A stretch of DNA of 64,000 nucleotides from Bartonella massiliensis (lineage in GTDB: Bacteria > Pseudomonadota > Alphaproteobacteria > Rhizobiales > Rhizobiaceae): positions 1-64,000 of the forward strand of contig NZ_CABFVS010000039.1 of assembly GCF_902150025.1 (NCBI RefSeq), read 5' to 3'. Numbering within the stretch: the stretch's first letter is position 1; each line of letters begins with the position of its first letter. The notes under the pieces are model-generated. The model was not told the origin of the DNA. It worked only from the letters and a program-made list of their open reading frames with translations, and searched no databases. The translations under genes and the position numbers were made by a program. Shown here piece by piece: positions 1-9,985 of the stretch.

Positions 1-640
1 GCTTGCTTGCATATGTTCAAAAAAAGCATTTTTTATCATAAGATATAACGTTTTGAATTTCATATCGTTGTGATGATATGTTTGTATAATGCCTGACCTA
101 TCATTTTCTAAATTTTTAAAAAGCGTTTTTAAAAACGATTTTATCTTTAAATCTTTTATGCAATCTTATAAATGAAAACCTATAAGCTTATAACAGTTTT
201 AAACGATTATCTTCTTATAGGATAATCTAATGTTACTATAACATCCTTAGATTTTGCGCTCGCAAGTTTGGTAAATGTTAATTTGTTCTTTGTTATGCGA
301 TTAAGAATCCAATCATTAAAATAAGCTGTTTTCTTTAAACGTATGGTATTGAAAATTTCAAACGATTGCGTTTTTAACAATGCGATTTTGAGTGATAAAA
401 ACGTATCATAAAATTTATGAACTGTTATGGATGATAACTGCTTTTCATTTCATTTGAATACACACATGCGTTATAATATTTACATCATGATTTGCTTTTT
501 ATGGTCTATTCATACATGGCAATTGTTTATACAAAATGGTCAAATGAATCATGCATAAAAGGATGGATTCTTAAGTGGACTCATATCAAATAATTGCAAA
601 CAACATATTGACTTTGTTGCATTTTTTGATATTATATCTT
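1..640. other. AT-rich gene-free stretch
   Basis: No reading frame of convincing length or composition is visible on either strand. The stretch is strongly AT-rich with short direct runs of A and T. I see no tRNA, no clear promoter and no recognisable decayed protein. Confidence 0.5.
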
Positions 641-724
641 TTAAGTCGTTCTAGACACAAACCTTTCCATTGCTTGATAAGTTCTAACCCTTCTTTGGAT
701 ATCTTTCTCATCTAAATCTTCCAT

Positions 725-748
725 AAAAAAGCCCCACAAACGTGAGGC
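725..748 (-). terminator. Rho-independent terminator
   Basis: On the minus strand a 7-bp stem with one mismatch (GCCTCAC / GTGGGGC, loop GTTT) is followed directly by six T. It sits about 35 bases past the stop of the small decayed gene at 782-1070, so it probably once ended the lectin-type gene and its small partner. Confidence 0.6.
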
Positions 749-781
749 TGGATTAAAATCTTTTTTTATAATCTCTATTGG

Positions 782-1070
782 CTATGCTCTTTGATCAACT
801 TCTTCAACGCTAAAGCCAAGTTGAAAAAGCGGCGCATATTCGCTTGCCTGTAATTCATACTGACAACGCTTTTCTACAAAATCTCCATTGAGATCAGACG
901 GCATTTCGGTTGTCATACAAACCCTATACGTATCATCTTCTCCCCCCCTCTTCTCCTTCTTGAAGCTCTTTAACAAAGACTCAATAAAAACGCACTGTTT
1001 CAGTTTTATTAAATTCAAGCATGTTCAGATAATCTTGCTTTGTATTTAAATGCTCTGGATAATCGATCAT
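782..1070 (-). pseudogene. small phage-type protein, frameshifted
   Basis: A good start exists at 1070: ATG preceded by AGGAGGG and lying 9 bases after the stop of the lectin-type gene. That frame (MIDYPEHLNTKQ...) runs into TGA at 981-983. A second frame overlapping it continues from about 1018 to the stop at 782, so one frameshift separates two parts of an about 95-residue protein ending EEVDQRA. The N-terminal half looks helical and charged. I do not recognise the family. The Shine-Dalgarno and close spacing say it was co-translated with the upstream lectin-type gene, so it may be a partner or chaperone, but this is inference. Confidence 0.5.
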
Positions 1071-1079
1071 CTACCCCTC

Positions 1080-1446
1080 CTAAACAAAATGACGAAGACG
1101 GCTACATCCACGGGTGCCTAATTGTTCTTTGTCTCTAGCAGAAGAGACGTTAGCACGTGCAAAATGTCCACTCTCTGCACCATGACTCCAACTTCCGCCT
1201 CCTGATAACCACCTCATTTCTAGCCTAGACTGCTCCTATTCGTTATTTGCATAGGAAATGTTCCGGATAAAAACTGCCAAACATAACCGCAACCACCTTC
1301 ACAGCCTATATGAGAGATCATACAACGTTTTGCCGTATCAACGTGACCACCTGAAATCTTAGGAGAAGGTGCCTTCTTTCCTACAATACTCGTCTTATCA
1401 TTTCTGCCAATAGCTGAAGAAAATTCCACATCACTGAGTAAAGACT
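1080..1446 (-). pseudogene. C-type-lectin-fold phage protein remnant (tail/receptor-binding type)
   Basis: Two reading frames together give the C-terminal domain of a phage-type protein. The first, from about 1446, reads DVEFSSAIGRND, then GGHVDTAKRCMISHIGCEGG and YVWQFLSG and stops at 1220. The second reads EMRWLSGGGSWSHGAESG and ends LGTRGCSRLRHFV with stop at 1080. The ISxxGCE..G..WQ, GGxW..G..SG..aR and final GxRG.R.... signatures are those of the lectin fold shared by formylglycine-generating-enzyme-like proteins and phage tropism determinants. A frameshift and in-frame stops at about 1205-1225 break it, and its N-terminal part is missing. No reverse transcriptase or template repeat is visible, so there is no support for a diversity-generating retroelement here. 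Confidence 0.6.
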
Positions 1447-2443
1447 TCTTTTTTCTTTAAGCAGCAGTAGCAAAATCTGCGTTTCAAAATTTAACTGTGA
1501 CGAACCGGTAGTAATGCTATTGCTGCATTTGCTGATGATGTATCGCATCAAGAATAAGGAATGAAGGCACATATTGTTCACCATCACCTTTTTGATTAAC
1601 GCCACGACGACTAAAAGGCAATGTTTGATGAGAAAACAGAGCTATCGTAGGCTCTTTTCCACTTTATATATAGTGTAACTGACCTGCATCTTCAGTAAAA
1701 TTACCACCGCGACCGTAAATCAATTGCGATAAGACACCATAGGCGCTTAATCCGATCCTTTGCATCAACATACGAGATTGAAGCGCTACAGAGTCCAGCT
1801 GTTCGATTAAATGAAGCATTGAATAATAGTCTAAAAGCGCGTTTCTCATTTGATGAGCAGTCACAAACTGTTGCAAGCTATCATCATGCTGAGAATATAC
1901 ATTCTTACCACGGTCTGTCGTGATATAAACGAAATCTGCACTGTAATGATAGCCGTCTGCCAGAACAACCGTTTTCTGGACAAAGATGAAGATTTTCAGC
2001 TCTTTGTCGGATCTCCTTAATACGAATATAGGAAGGTAAATTCTGCGTGAACTCTCTGTAAGCCCAAGATAGATGCCTAACAAACAACGTGATAAATAAT
2101 CATTTTCTTTGATCTCTCTCCCATCATATTTTGTACGAGAAAAAGCATCGTTAATATTACGACAACCTTGTTGAAGAGCCAAAAATTGGGCCCTTTACGA
2201 ATAGGACCTATCTCCTTCAAGGTATCATTAACAAATAAAGTAATTTGGCAGGCTGGTTGTGTTAACTAACAAATAATCGGGCTGGTGCACACTATGCACG
2301 CCAATTCCCATCTCGTTGGGATCAATCAATAAAATATCAATATCTTCAGAAAATGGATAATGGCAATAAAGCATGAGAAAACGTTCGAGAATATTGATCT
2401 CACAAGGGACAACGCCCAAAATAGCAACTGTAGAGTGAAGCAT
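1440..2443 (-). pseudogene. FAD-NAD(P)-binding family protein, multiply frameshifted
   Basis: The start at 2443 reads MLHSTVAILG and then LLIDPNEMGIGVHSVHQPDYLLVNTT, typical of the N-terminal Rossmann part of the FAD-NAD(P)-binding family (Pfam NAD_binding_9), whose members have a GxGPxG loop; here it has become GVVPCE. After a frameshift near 2260 the chain continues as NDTLKEIGPIRKGPNF, NINDAFSRTKYDGREI, DYLSRCLLGIYL, then in another frame YREFTQNLPSYIRIKEIRQ, and again DFVYITTDRGKNVYSQHDDS. Later pieces include LIYGRGGNFTEDAGQLHYI, RGVNQKGDGEQYVPSFLILD and TGSSQLNFETQIL near 1480. At least four frame changes or stops show it is dead. It directly follows the broken MFS gene. Confidence 0.75.
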
Positions 2444-2468
2444 ATTCTTATCTCTCTATTAAAACAGC

Positions 2469-3640
2469 TCAATCTTCATAAAAATACTTCAAAAATTTTA
2501 GTGAAGGTTGAAAATTTATCAGCGCCATCCATCTTTTACAAAGACAATATTGACAAATTTCAGCAGCTGCAAAGAGTGCTACGGCACCACAGATAACTGA
2601 AAATATAACAGTATATGAACCAAATCGCATAAGACCCCTCAATAAAGGTCCCAGTATTTGGCCAAAACTGTAAGTTAATGCAACAAATCCGTATAGATTT
2701 ACGCCATGCGGTACACGTAAATACTTGGCTAGCGGCATAACCAAAGAGGTCGTTCCCATAAAAATGAATCCAAACCCCAGGCAACTGAAAATTACCAAAA
2801 CCGGAAATTGGCTGAAGAGTGTTAAATTAAAATGCACCCGCCTTGGATGATAAGCAAATTGAGCATAAGACAATGTAATACTCTCCACCGATGTGCCGCC
2901 CATAACCCAGATAAAACAACTGAGAACAATGGCACTTCCAACAAGCGACCATAAGTAACTGGAAAGGAGTTGGAAATTAAATGTTTTAGCCATTAGAGGA
3001 AGATATGTCGCGACAATAATATAACCAAATCCGGCTAGCCCATAAAGGAGAGCAAGTTGTTACCAAAAAATATTTTCATGCGCGAACGGTACATTAACAG
3101 AAAGTTGGGATTCATCAATACGCCGTGGGAACAGAAGAAATAACAAGAGCAGCAATATATAAAGACATTAAGCCGACTCCAAACCAAATATTGTCCGCGT
3201 CAAGCGCCTTGCTCAACCCCATAATAACATATTCATTCCCCAGGAGAAGCCCCACTCCTACACCTGCATAAAGCGAAGCAATAATTCGCCCATTATGGCT
3301 ATACTGCATAACCATAATAGAATCAAACTATCATTGCTGCACTCGCAATTCCAGCAGCAAAACGGATCAAAACAACTAAGTAAAAACTTGTTGTTAACGC
3401 CATGGAGATAATAAGTACACTCGTCACTATGGCTGCAGCAAATAACATGCGAGGAGCAAAAAATGTATTCCCAATTCTACCAAACGTAAAGAACATACTC
3501 CCAACTAAATAACCACCATAATTAGTACTGGCTATATAAGAAAGCTGATTAAAGGTAAACAATCCCTTATCCAACATAACTGGAAATATAGATGTATAGA
3601 GAAACCGCTCAATCCCCATCCCAAAAACCATGATAACCAT
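2469..3640 (-). pseudogene. MFS transporter (YbfB/YjiJ family), broken in three pieces
   Basis: Three consecutive minus-strand pieces make one 12-helix-type permease. The first (3640-3323) reads GMGIERFLYTSIFPVML and YIASTNYGGYLVGSMFF, the hallmark start of the YbfB/YjiJ family. The second (3315-3115) reads SHNGRIIASLYAGVGVGLLL after a single-base frameshift. Another frameshift at about 3120 and an in-frame TAA at about 3060 precede the third piece (LAGFGYIIVATYLPL... to the stop at 2469). It would have been an inner-membrane efflux or uptake carrier of unknown substrate. It ends 25 bases before the broken FAD-NAD(P)-binding gene, so the two were probably one operon that decayed together. Confidence 0.8.
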
Positions 3641-4090
3641 ACCGAAGAGAGAGATTTTTAAAGAATTTAAATTTGGATAGTTACTTTTTCCCCCACTCTT
3701 TATTATTCCCTTAACTGTTTATATTCCCATCCTCATCCCATCTCACCATCACAGCCTTTAGCTCAGAGAATAAAAAGCAGATCAATCTATTTTAACAATC
3801 ATCACAACATATTTAACGTTTTAGTGTCAACATCACTGAATCAGTTACATCATAACTGATTGAATTAAATGAATTTTTATGGTATATATGTGAATCTTGC
3901 TTTTTTATTTTGATATCCCAAATGCTTAGGTAAAAAATAGAGATGCAGTCGTCAATTTTACTGCTCTTAAAGTTGTTTGCTTATTTACTACAAAGCTTAA
4001 TAAACAACTCAAATAGTCATTTTCATAAAGAGGTAACTCAATTCTTTTAAGGAATATTGTTATTGAGATGTAATATGGAGTTGAAAAGTT
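3641..4090. other. gene-free stretch
   Basis: About 450 AT-rich bases between the dead MFS gene and tRNA-Arg. I see no coding frame, hairpin terminator or repeat that I could name. Confidence 0.5.
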
Positions 4091-4167
4091 TGGTGCACCC
4101 GACAGAATTCGAATCTGTGACCTCTGCCTTCGGAGGGCAGCGCTCTATCCCGCTGAGCTACGGGTGC
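4091..4167 (-). tRNA. tRNA-Arg (anticodon CCG)
   Basis: The minus strand folds as a standard cloverleaf: acceptor GCACCCG / CGGGTGC, D arm with AGCTCAGCGGGATAGAGC, anticodon stem CTGCC/GGCAG with loop CTCCGAA (anticodon CCG), T arm with GATTCGAATC, discriminator A and an encoded CCA. It decodes CGG arginine codons. It borders the decayed phage-type region, a common location for integration, although no attachment repeat was found. Confidence 0.95.
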
Positions 4168-4438
4168 TTCACGCTAATTACTAAAATCAGTTGTAGTCTT
4201 TTAACTAATGGTACTCTCAGCTTCAATATTTAAATGACCATTTTAATAAAAAAATCACTTATTTGTAAATTATCTAACGATACAATCTTCTTTCTTTTCT
4301 ACGATGATACTTTATCTTGAAATAGCTTCTCTTTTTGTCTTCAATACTCTTTTTATTATAAAAAGGGCTTTTATTGCAACTTCAAAACTCTCAAAAAATA
4401 CGTTACAAGATAAATTACAAGTATCAGGATAATTTTAA
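4168..4438. other. intergenic region upstream of nadK
   Basis: About 270 AT-rich bases between the divergent tRNA-Arg and nadK. It should hold promoters for both, but none matches a consensus clearly enough to place. Confidence 0.35.
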
Positions 4439-5212
4439 ATGACTAAATTACCAAGCCGCTTTCATTTTATTTCTGCAGAGACTGAGGAAGCTATTAAAGC
4501 TACTCATAAATTGATTTCCGTTTATGGTCATTCTTCTCTGGAAGAAACTGATATTGTTGTTGCTATTGGCGGTGATGGAACAATGTTACAAACCGTACGA
4601 GACGTTATGAATACTGGAAAACCTATTTATGGCATGAATCAAGGTTCTGTAGGATTTCTTATGAATGAATTTCATGAAAAAAAATTGCCCAATCGTATTG
4701 CCATTGCCCATAAAAAAGAAATTCATCCCTTGCGCATGATTGCACAAGCTGAATGTCAAGGATCTATAGAAGCGCTTGCAATTAATGAAGTTTCTCTCTT
4801 TCGACAATCTTATCAAGCAGCAAAAATTCGCATCAGTATTGATAATAACGTGCGCATGGAACAATTAAGTTGTGATGGTGTCCTCGTCGCAACACCAGCA
4901 GGATCAACCGCCTATAATTTATCAGCACAAGGGCCTATTCTCCCCCTTATGGCCCCCCTCATGGCCCTTACTCCCGTTAGCCCTTTTCGCCCTAGGCGTT
5001 GGCATGGCGCATTGCTTCCCGATACAGTAACGGTGCGTTTTGATATGCTCGAATCCGACAAACGCCCTGTTAATGCTGCTGCTGATAATGTTGAAGTTAA
5101 ATCTGTCCATTCAGTGACGATTTCAATGGCAACAGAAGTAACAGCTTCAATCCTTTTTGACTCAAGTCATTCATGGGATGAGCGCATTTTATCAGAACAA
5201 TTTCGCTATTAA
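4439..5212 (+). CDS. nadK: NAD kinase
   Basis: 257 residues, the usual length for alphaproteobacterial NAD kinases. It phosphorylates NAD to NADP with ATP or polyphosphate in the cytoplasm. The GGDGT motif at residues 44-48 binds the phosphate donor, NEVSLFR supplies a conserved NE pair, and AGSTAYNLSAQGPI is the family's second glycine-rich signature. TPVSPFRPRRWHGALLP is the typical late motif. The ATG at 4439 has a weak AGGA about 10 bases upstream. Together with nadE about 3 kb away it places two NAD-metabolism genes in this region, though not in one operon. Confidence 0.95.
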   Translation: MTKLPSRFHFISAETEEAIKATHKLISVYGHSSLEETDIVVAIGGDGTMLQTVRDVMNTGKPIYGMNQGSVGFLMNEFHEKKLPNRIAIAHKKEIHPLRMIAQAECQGSIEALAINEVSLFRQSYQAAKIRISIDNNVRMEQLSCDGVLVATPAGSTAYNLSAQGPILPLMAPLMALTPVSPFRPRRWHGALLPDTVTVRFDMLESDKRPVNAAADNVEVKSVHSVTISMATEVTASILFDSSHSWDERILSEQFRY

Positions 5213-5357
5213 TGATTGTATTATGCGCTTTATATGTATATGATTGTTATAGTTTAATTTTTTGTGAAAGCATCTTAACACTCTTTTAAGAGTGTAAAAT
5301 ATTAGTTGTACTTATCATTGAGAGTGCGCAGTTAAAATCACAGAGCAATTGATAAAA

Positions 5358-6761
5358 ATGGTACCATCTTTAAACAATTTTGATGATTTAGGTCTTTCCG
5401 CAAAGGTTATTAAAGCGGTAAAATCAGTGGGATATACAGTGCCAACACCTATTCAAAGTGAAACAATTCCGCATGTCCTTCAAAGAAAAGACGTTCTAGG
5501 AATCGCTCAAACGGGAACAGGTAAAACTGCCTCTTTTGTATTGCCTATGCTTACTCTCCTTGAAAAAGGTCGTGCAAGAGCACGAATGCCCCGTACGCTC
5601 ATCTTGGAGCCAACAAGGGAAATTGCGGCCCAAGTTGAAGAAAATTTCGATAAATATGGCGTAAATCATCGTTTAAATGTTGCTCTTTTAATTGGGGGGG
5701 TTTCTTTTGAACACCAAGATCGTAAACTTGAACGAGGAGCGGATGTTCTTATAGCAACACCAGGGCGTCTTCTTGATCATTTCGAGCGTGGTAAATTACT
5801 CCTGATGGGCGTTGAAATCCTTGTTATTGATGAAGCTGATCGCATGTTGGATATGGGCTTTATTCCTGATATTGAACGTATCTGTAAACTAACCCCTTTT
5901 ACGCGTCAAACTTTGTTCTTTTCAGCAACAATGGCGCCAGAAATTACAAAGCTAACGAAACAATTTTTACATTCTCCCGTATCTGTTGAAGTTACAAAAG
6001 CATCCTCAACAGCGACCACAATTACACAACGGCTTGTCAAATCTGGAAATAAGTCATGGGATAAAAGAGCGGTCTTACGAGAGCTCATCCAAAATGAAGG
6101 GGCTGAGCTGCAAAATGCGATTATTTTCTGTAATCGAAAGAGAGATATCTCCGAACTTTTTAGATCGCTCGTTAAACATAACTTTAATGTCGGGGCACTT
6201 CATGGAGATATGGATCAGTATTCACGCATGAACACGCTCGCTGATTTTAAAAATAATAAACTTACGCTTCTGGTTGCTTCTGATGTTGCTGCCCGTGGTC
6301 TCGATATCCCCGCGGTAAGTCATGTGTTTAATTATGATGTTCCTACACATGCTGAAGACTATATCCATCGAATTGGTCGTACAGGTCGTGCAAATCGTAG
6401 CGGAAAAGCTTTTACAATCGTTACAGACGCTGATCAAAAATACATCAATGCCATTGAGGAAATGAGTCATGAAAAAATTGAATGGCTCAATGGAGATCTC
6501 TCGACTTTAATAACCGATGATCAAACAGAAGATAGTGTTGTAAAGAAAAAATCATTAAAATCATCAAAGAAAACTGCTCCTAAAGAACCTGTTGCCCCCC
6601 CTAAAAAGTCTGTAAAAAAGCATAAAACAGACTATATAAAAAATGCAAAGAGTAAAGAAACCCCATCTGAGCAACAACGCCCACGAAAAAATAAGAATCA
6701 CACACCCCTTGGATTTGGGGATGATGTTCCTGCATTCATGCTGATAAAAACGCGTAAATAA
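5358..6761 (+). CDS. DEAD-box ATP-dependent RNA helicase (RhlE type)
   Basis: About 467 residues. All helicase motifs are present: Q motif (TVPTPIQSETI), Walker A AQTGTGKT, PTREIA, TPGR, DEAD within VIDEADRMLD, SAT, then in the second domain VASDVAARGLDIP and HRIGRTGR. The last about 90 residues are lysine-rich and low in complexity (KKKSLKSSKK and similar), a usual RNA-binding tail of RhlE-like helicases. Such enzymes unwind short RNA duplexes in ribosome assembly or mRNA decay. An in-frame TTG at 5349 could add three residues; ATG 5358 is chosen as the stronger codon, and neither has a strong Shine-Dalgarno. A run of seven G at 5694-5700 lies inside the coding region. Confidence 0.93.
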   Translation: MVPSLNNFDDLGLSAKVIKAVKSVGYTVPTPIQSETIPHVLQRKDVLGIAQTGTGKTASFVLPMLTLLEKGRARARMPRTLILEPTREIAAQVEENFDKYGVNHRLNVALLIGGVSFEHQDRKLERGADVLIATPGRLLDHFERGKLLLMGVEILVIDEADRMLDMGFIPDIERICKLTPFTRQTLFFSATMAPEITKLTKQFLHSPVSVEVTKASSTATTITQRLVKSGNKSWDKRAVLRELIQNEGAELQNAIIFCNRKRDISELFRSLVKHNFNVGALHGDMDQYSRMNTLADFKNNKLTLLVASDVAARGLDIPAVSHVFNYDVPTHAEDYIHRIGRTGRANRSGKAFTIVTDADQKYINAIEEMSHEKIEWLNGDLSTLITDDQTEDSVVKKKSLKSSKKTAPKEPVAPPKKSVKKHKTDYIKNAKSKETPSEQQRPRKNKNHTPLGFGDDVPAFMLIKTRK

Positions 6762-6820
6762 ACTCACGCTTTCCTTTTTTTAAAGTAAAATAAACAAAAT
6801 GCTTTTTAAAAAAGCTTCTC

Positions 6821-8194
6821 TTATTTTCCAGAGAGTCTTTCTATTACCTTTTGGCGCCCTAAAAGCTGTAAAAGCTTTCCCATTTCTGGTCCATGATTCA
6901 TACCTGTAAGTGCTTGACGCAATGGCATAAATAGAGACTTTCCTTTCCGACCTGTTTTTTCTTTTAAAGCTGTCGTCCAAACTTGCCAACTTTCATCCTT
7001 CAAGACACCTTCAGGTAAGAAATCAAGTGACTGCTGTACGAATGCGCGATCCTCTGGTGCAACGGTATCAAAACTCTGTTCATCATGAATGATTTTCCAC
7101 CACAAGACAGCATCATTAACTTTATCAATATTGCCTTTTATCACATTCCAAAAATACTCCGCCTTTTCTCCTTCAATAGAAAGATTTTGAAGACGCATTT
7201 TAACGTCCTCATAATTTAATTCATGAACAAGGTGACTATTTAAAGTATAAAGATCAGCAATATCAAATTTTGCCACCGATTTTGATGTATTTTGTAAATT
7301 AAAATGTTCTAAAAGCGCTGCTTGATGAGGATAGGGATGCACATTTTGTGATGTTCCAATCAAAACAGCAAGACATTGAACTGCTATCGATTCAAATCCT
7401 TCTTCCCGTAGAGAACGAATAGAAAGATCATTGTTACGTTTTGAAAATCCTTTTCCTAAAACTGTCGCTAATAAATTGAAATGACCAAAAACCGGTAATT
7501 CTGCACCCAGAGCTTTAAAAAGAGCAATCTGAGCACCTGTATTTGTAACATGATCATCGCCACGAATAATATGTGTAATGGCCATATCTACGTCATCCAC
7601 AACAGACGGTAATGTATAAAGATAGGTTTTATCTTCACGAATAAGAACAGGATCTGAAAGAGAAGCCAAATCAATCGTCAGCTTGCCCTTTACGGCATCA
7701 TTCCAGCAAACTTCTGTTCGCTTTGTTTGCAAAGGATTATTTTCAAAATTAGGAAGAAGAAAACGCCAATGGGGTTTGCGACCTTGTGATTCAAAGTTTT
7801 TTTTCTCTTCTGCTGTCAACTTCAATGCTGCACGGTCATAAATGGGAGGCAATCTGCGTGAAAGCTGGATTTTACGACGCCGTTCTAATTCTTCCGCTGT
7901 TTCATAACAAGGATAAAGAAGACCACGTTGTTTGAGAATTTCAGCCACTTCATCATATCGATTAAATCGCTTAGATTGGTAATAAATTGCATCTGGTTGA
8001 ATTCCAAGCCACTCAAGGTCAACAGCAATAGCATCGATATATTCCTGTTTAGAACGCTCAATATCTGTATCATCATAGCGCAAAATAAACTTTCCCTTAT
8101 GCGCTTGCGCATAAAGCCAATTGAAAAGCGCACTACGGATATTGCCAATGTGAATATAACCTGTTGGAGAGGGAGCAAAACGAACTTTAACCAT
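6821..8194 (-). CDS. gltX: glutamyl-tRNA synthetase, divergent copy
   Basis: 457 residues starting [18 protein letters not shown]; the frame is open 19 codons further upstream but the HIGH-region alignment places the start at 8194. It is a class I synthetase charging Glu. The HIGH motif is [12 protein letters not shown] follows as in GluRS, and the KMSKR-like loop is GFSKRNND. Many Alphaproteobacteria carry two GluRS, one of which can specialise in tRNA-Gln, with GatCAB then making Gln-tRNA. This copy is much more diverged from the canonical one at 17090-18520. It overlaps no neighbour and ends near the convergent helicase gene. Which tRNA it prefers cannot be read from the sequence. Confidence 0.92.
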   Translation of the reverse strand: MVKVRFAPSPTGYIHIGNIRSALFNWLYAQAHKGKFILRYDDTDIERSKQEYIDAIAVDLEWLGIQPDAIYYQSKRFNRYDEVAEILKQRGLLYPCYETAEELERRRKIQLSRRLPPIYDRAALKLTAEEKKNFESQGRKPHWRFLLPNFENNPLQTKRTEVCWNDAVKGKLTIDLASLSDPVLIREDKTYLYTLPSVVDDVDMAITHIIRGDDHVTNTGAQIALFKALGAELPVFGHFNLLATVLGKGFSKRNNDLSIRSLREEGFESIAVQCLAVLIGTSQNVHPYPHQAALLEHFNLQNTSKSVAKFDIADLYTLNSHLVHELNYEDVKMRLQNLSIEGEKAEYFWNVIKGNIDKVNDAVLWWKIIHDEQSFDTVAPEDRAFVQQSLDFLPEGVLKDESWQVWTTALKEKTGRKGKSLFMPLRQALTGMNHGPEMGKLLQLLGRQKVIERLSGK

Positions 8195-8204
8195 AAAAGA
8201 ATAC

Positions 8205-9866
8205 TCAATTTTTATCGCGAAAATGATTGACAATAGGATAACGACGATCACGTCCGAAATTCTTGTAACTGATTTTTACACCGGGTGCAGATTGTCGCCT
8301 TTTATATTCAGCACCATAAAGAAGCCGTTCAATTTTCTCAACAGTTTCCCGCACATGCCCACGTTGAACAATATCGTAAATACTCATGTCATTTTCTACA
8401 AGAGATTGTAAGATATCATCTAGAATAGGATAAGGGGGAAGAGAATCTTCATCTTTTTGATTTTCTCGCAGCTCTGCAGAAGGTGCTTTTTCTATAATAT
8501 TGGATGGAATGACAATTCCTTTTGGTCCTTTAAAATTATGTAAGTGATTTTTATTGCGCCACTCAGCTAATGCATACACTTGCATTTTATAAATATCTTT
8601 AAGAGGATTAAATCCGCCATTCATATCACCATATAATGTTGCATATCCCACAGCCATTTCTGACTTATTGCCTGTTGTTACCACCATTGCCCCAAATTTA
8701 TTTGAAAGAGCCATTAAAAGTGTACCACGTATACGACTTTGAAGATTTTCTTCCGTCACATCAAAGGACAAGCCTACAAAAAGAGGCGATGTTATATTCA
8801 AAAAAGCCTCAACAGCTTGCTCAATCGGTATGATTTCATAATGGCACCCCAAAAGATCAACACATTCTTTAGCATCTTGTAATGATTCTTGCGAAGTATA
8901 ATGATAGGGCATCATAATGGTGCGAACCCTCTCAGCACCCAGAGCATCCACCGCCATTGCCGTACAAAGGGCTGAATCAATTCCTCCTGAAAGACCAAGA
9001 ATAACATCCTTAAAACCGTTTTTATTAACGTAATCTTTCAAACCTAAAACACAAGCCTGATAATCAGCGGCTAATTCATTGAAAAGACTTTCATTAGGAC
9101 CTGAAACACAGTGCCATCCCATCGTTGTTCGTTGCCAATGACTTAAAGAAAGATGACTGTCAAAATGTTTCATTTGAAATACCGTTTTGCCTTGTCCATT
9201 CAAGGCAAAAGATCCCCCATCAAAAACCAGTTCATCCTGACCGCCAACTTGATTAGCATAGATAACTGGCAGCCCAGATTGAAGTGCATGTGCACGAACA
9301 ACGTCTATCCGCTTTTGTGTTTTATTACGATAATAGGGAGATCCATTAAGGACCAGAATCATCTCAGCCCCTTTAGTGCCAAGTTCTTTACACAAAGAGG
9401 AATCATTCCAAATATCTTCACAAATCACTATTCCCAATTTTATCCCATGATAATTAATCGGCTCAGGACGTGGTCCAGGAGAAAACAGACGCTTTTCATC
9501 AAACTCAGCATAATTAGGTAAATCAAACTTCAAGCTTTTGGCAATGACTCGCCCTTCATCAAAAAGCATGACACCATTGTAAATATGGCCATTACGCCTT
9601 AATGGGAGACCAATAACAATTCCTGGTCCGCCTACGGTTATTTTTGCTAATTTCTCAACAGCCTCTTCACATGTTTTTGTAAAAGCAGGTTTTAAAATAA
9701 GATCTTCCGGCGGATAAGCACTTATAAAAAGCTCCGTGAATAAAACAAGATCAGCCCCCTCTTTTTTGGCCGCTTGATGCGCTATCACAGCAAGAGAAAA
9801 ATTCCCTTCAATATCACCGACAATAGGATTTAATTGAGCAACTGCTATCCGAAAATCATTTTTCAT
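8205..9866 (-). CDS. nadE: glutamine-dependent NAD+ synthetase
   Basis: About 553 residues with two domains. The N-terminal nitrilase-type glutaminase (residues 1 to about 260) shows the Glu-Lys-Cys set in [27 protein letters not shown] and [11 protein letters not shown]. The C-terminal synthetase has the ATP pyrophosphatase loop [11 protein letters not shown] and [19 protein letters not shown]. It converts deamido-NAD to NAD using ammonia from glutamine. ATG 9866 begins [17 protein letters not shown], the normal family start; an in-frame GTG five codons upstream is an alternative. It is 10 bases upstream of the divergent gltX on the same strand, so the two are likely co-transcribed. Confidence 0.95.
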   Translation of the reverse strand: MKNDFRIAVAQLNPIVGDIEGNFSLAVIAHQAAKKEGADLVLFTELFISAYPPEDLILKPAFTKTCEEAVEKLAKITVGGPGIVIGLPLRRNGHIYNGVMLFDEGRVIAKSLKFDLPNYAEFDEKRLFSPGPRPEPINYHGIKLGIVICEDIWNDSSLCKELGTKGAEMILVLNGSPYYRNKTQKRIDVVRAHALQSGLPVIYANQVGGQDELVFDGGSFALNGQGKTVFQMKHFDSHLSLSHWQRTTMGWHCVSGPNESLFNELAADYQACVLGLKDYVNKNGFKDVILGLSGGIDSALCTAMAVDALGAERVRTIMMPYHYTSQESLQDAKECVDLLGCHYEIIPIEQAVEAFLNITSPLFVGLSFDVTEENLQSRIRGTLLMALSNKFGAMVVTTGNKSEMAVGYATLYGDMNGGFNPLKDIYKMQVYALAEWRNKNHLHNFKGPKGIVIPSNIIEKAPSAELRENQKDEDSLPPYPILDDILQSLVENDMSIYDIVQRGHVRETVEKIERLLYGAEYKRRQSAPGVKISYKNFGRDRRYPIVNHFRDKN

Positions 9867-9985
9867 AAGCTTTTGTATCACTTTATCAGTTTGGCAACCA
9901 CAACTTTATTCTTCATCATTGAAAATATTATTTTTTTAAAATTACCATAATGATCTAAAATAAAAGATATTAGGAAGATATTTAT

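Noticed and set aside
1080-1250. Diversity-generating retroelement with the lectin C-terminus as variable repeat
   Set aside because: No near-identical template repeat and no reverse transcriptase are visible in the window; only the lectin fold is shared.
5694-5700. Run of seven G in the helicase gene as a contingency locus
   Set aside because: It encodes an ordinary Gly-Gly stretch in a conserved part of the helicase, and the tract is short.
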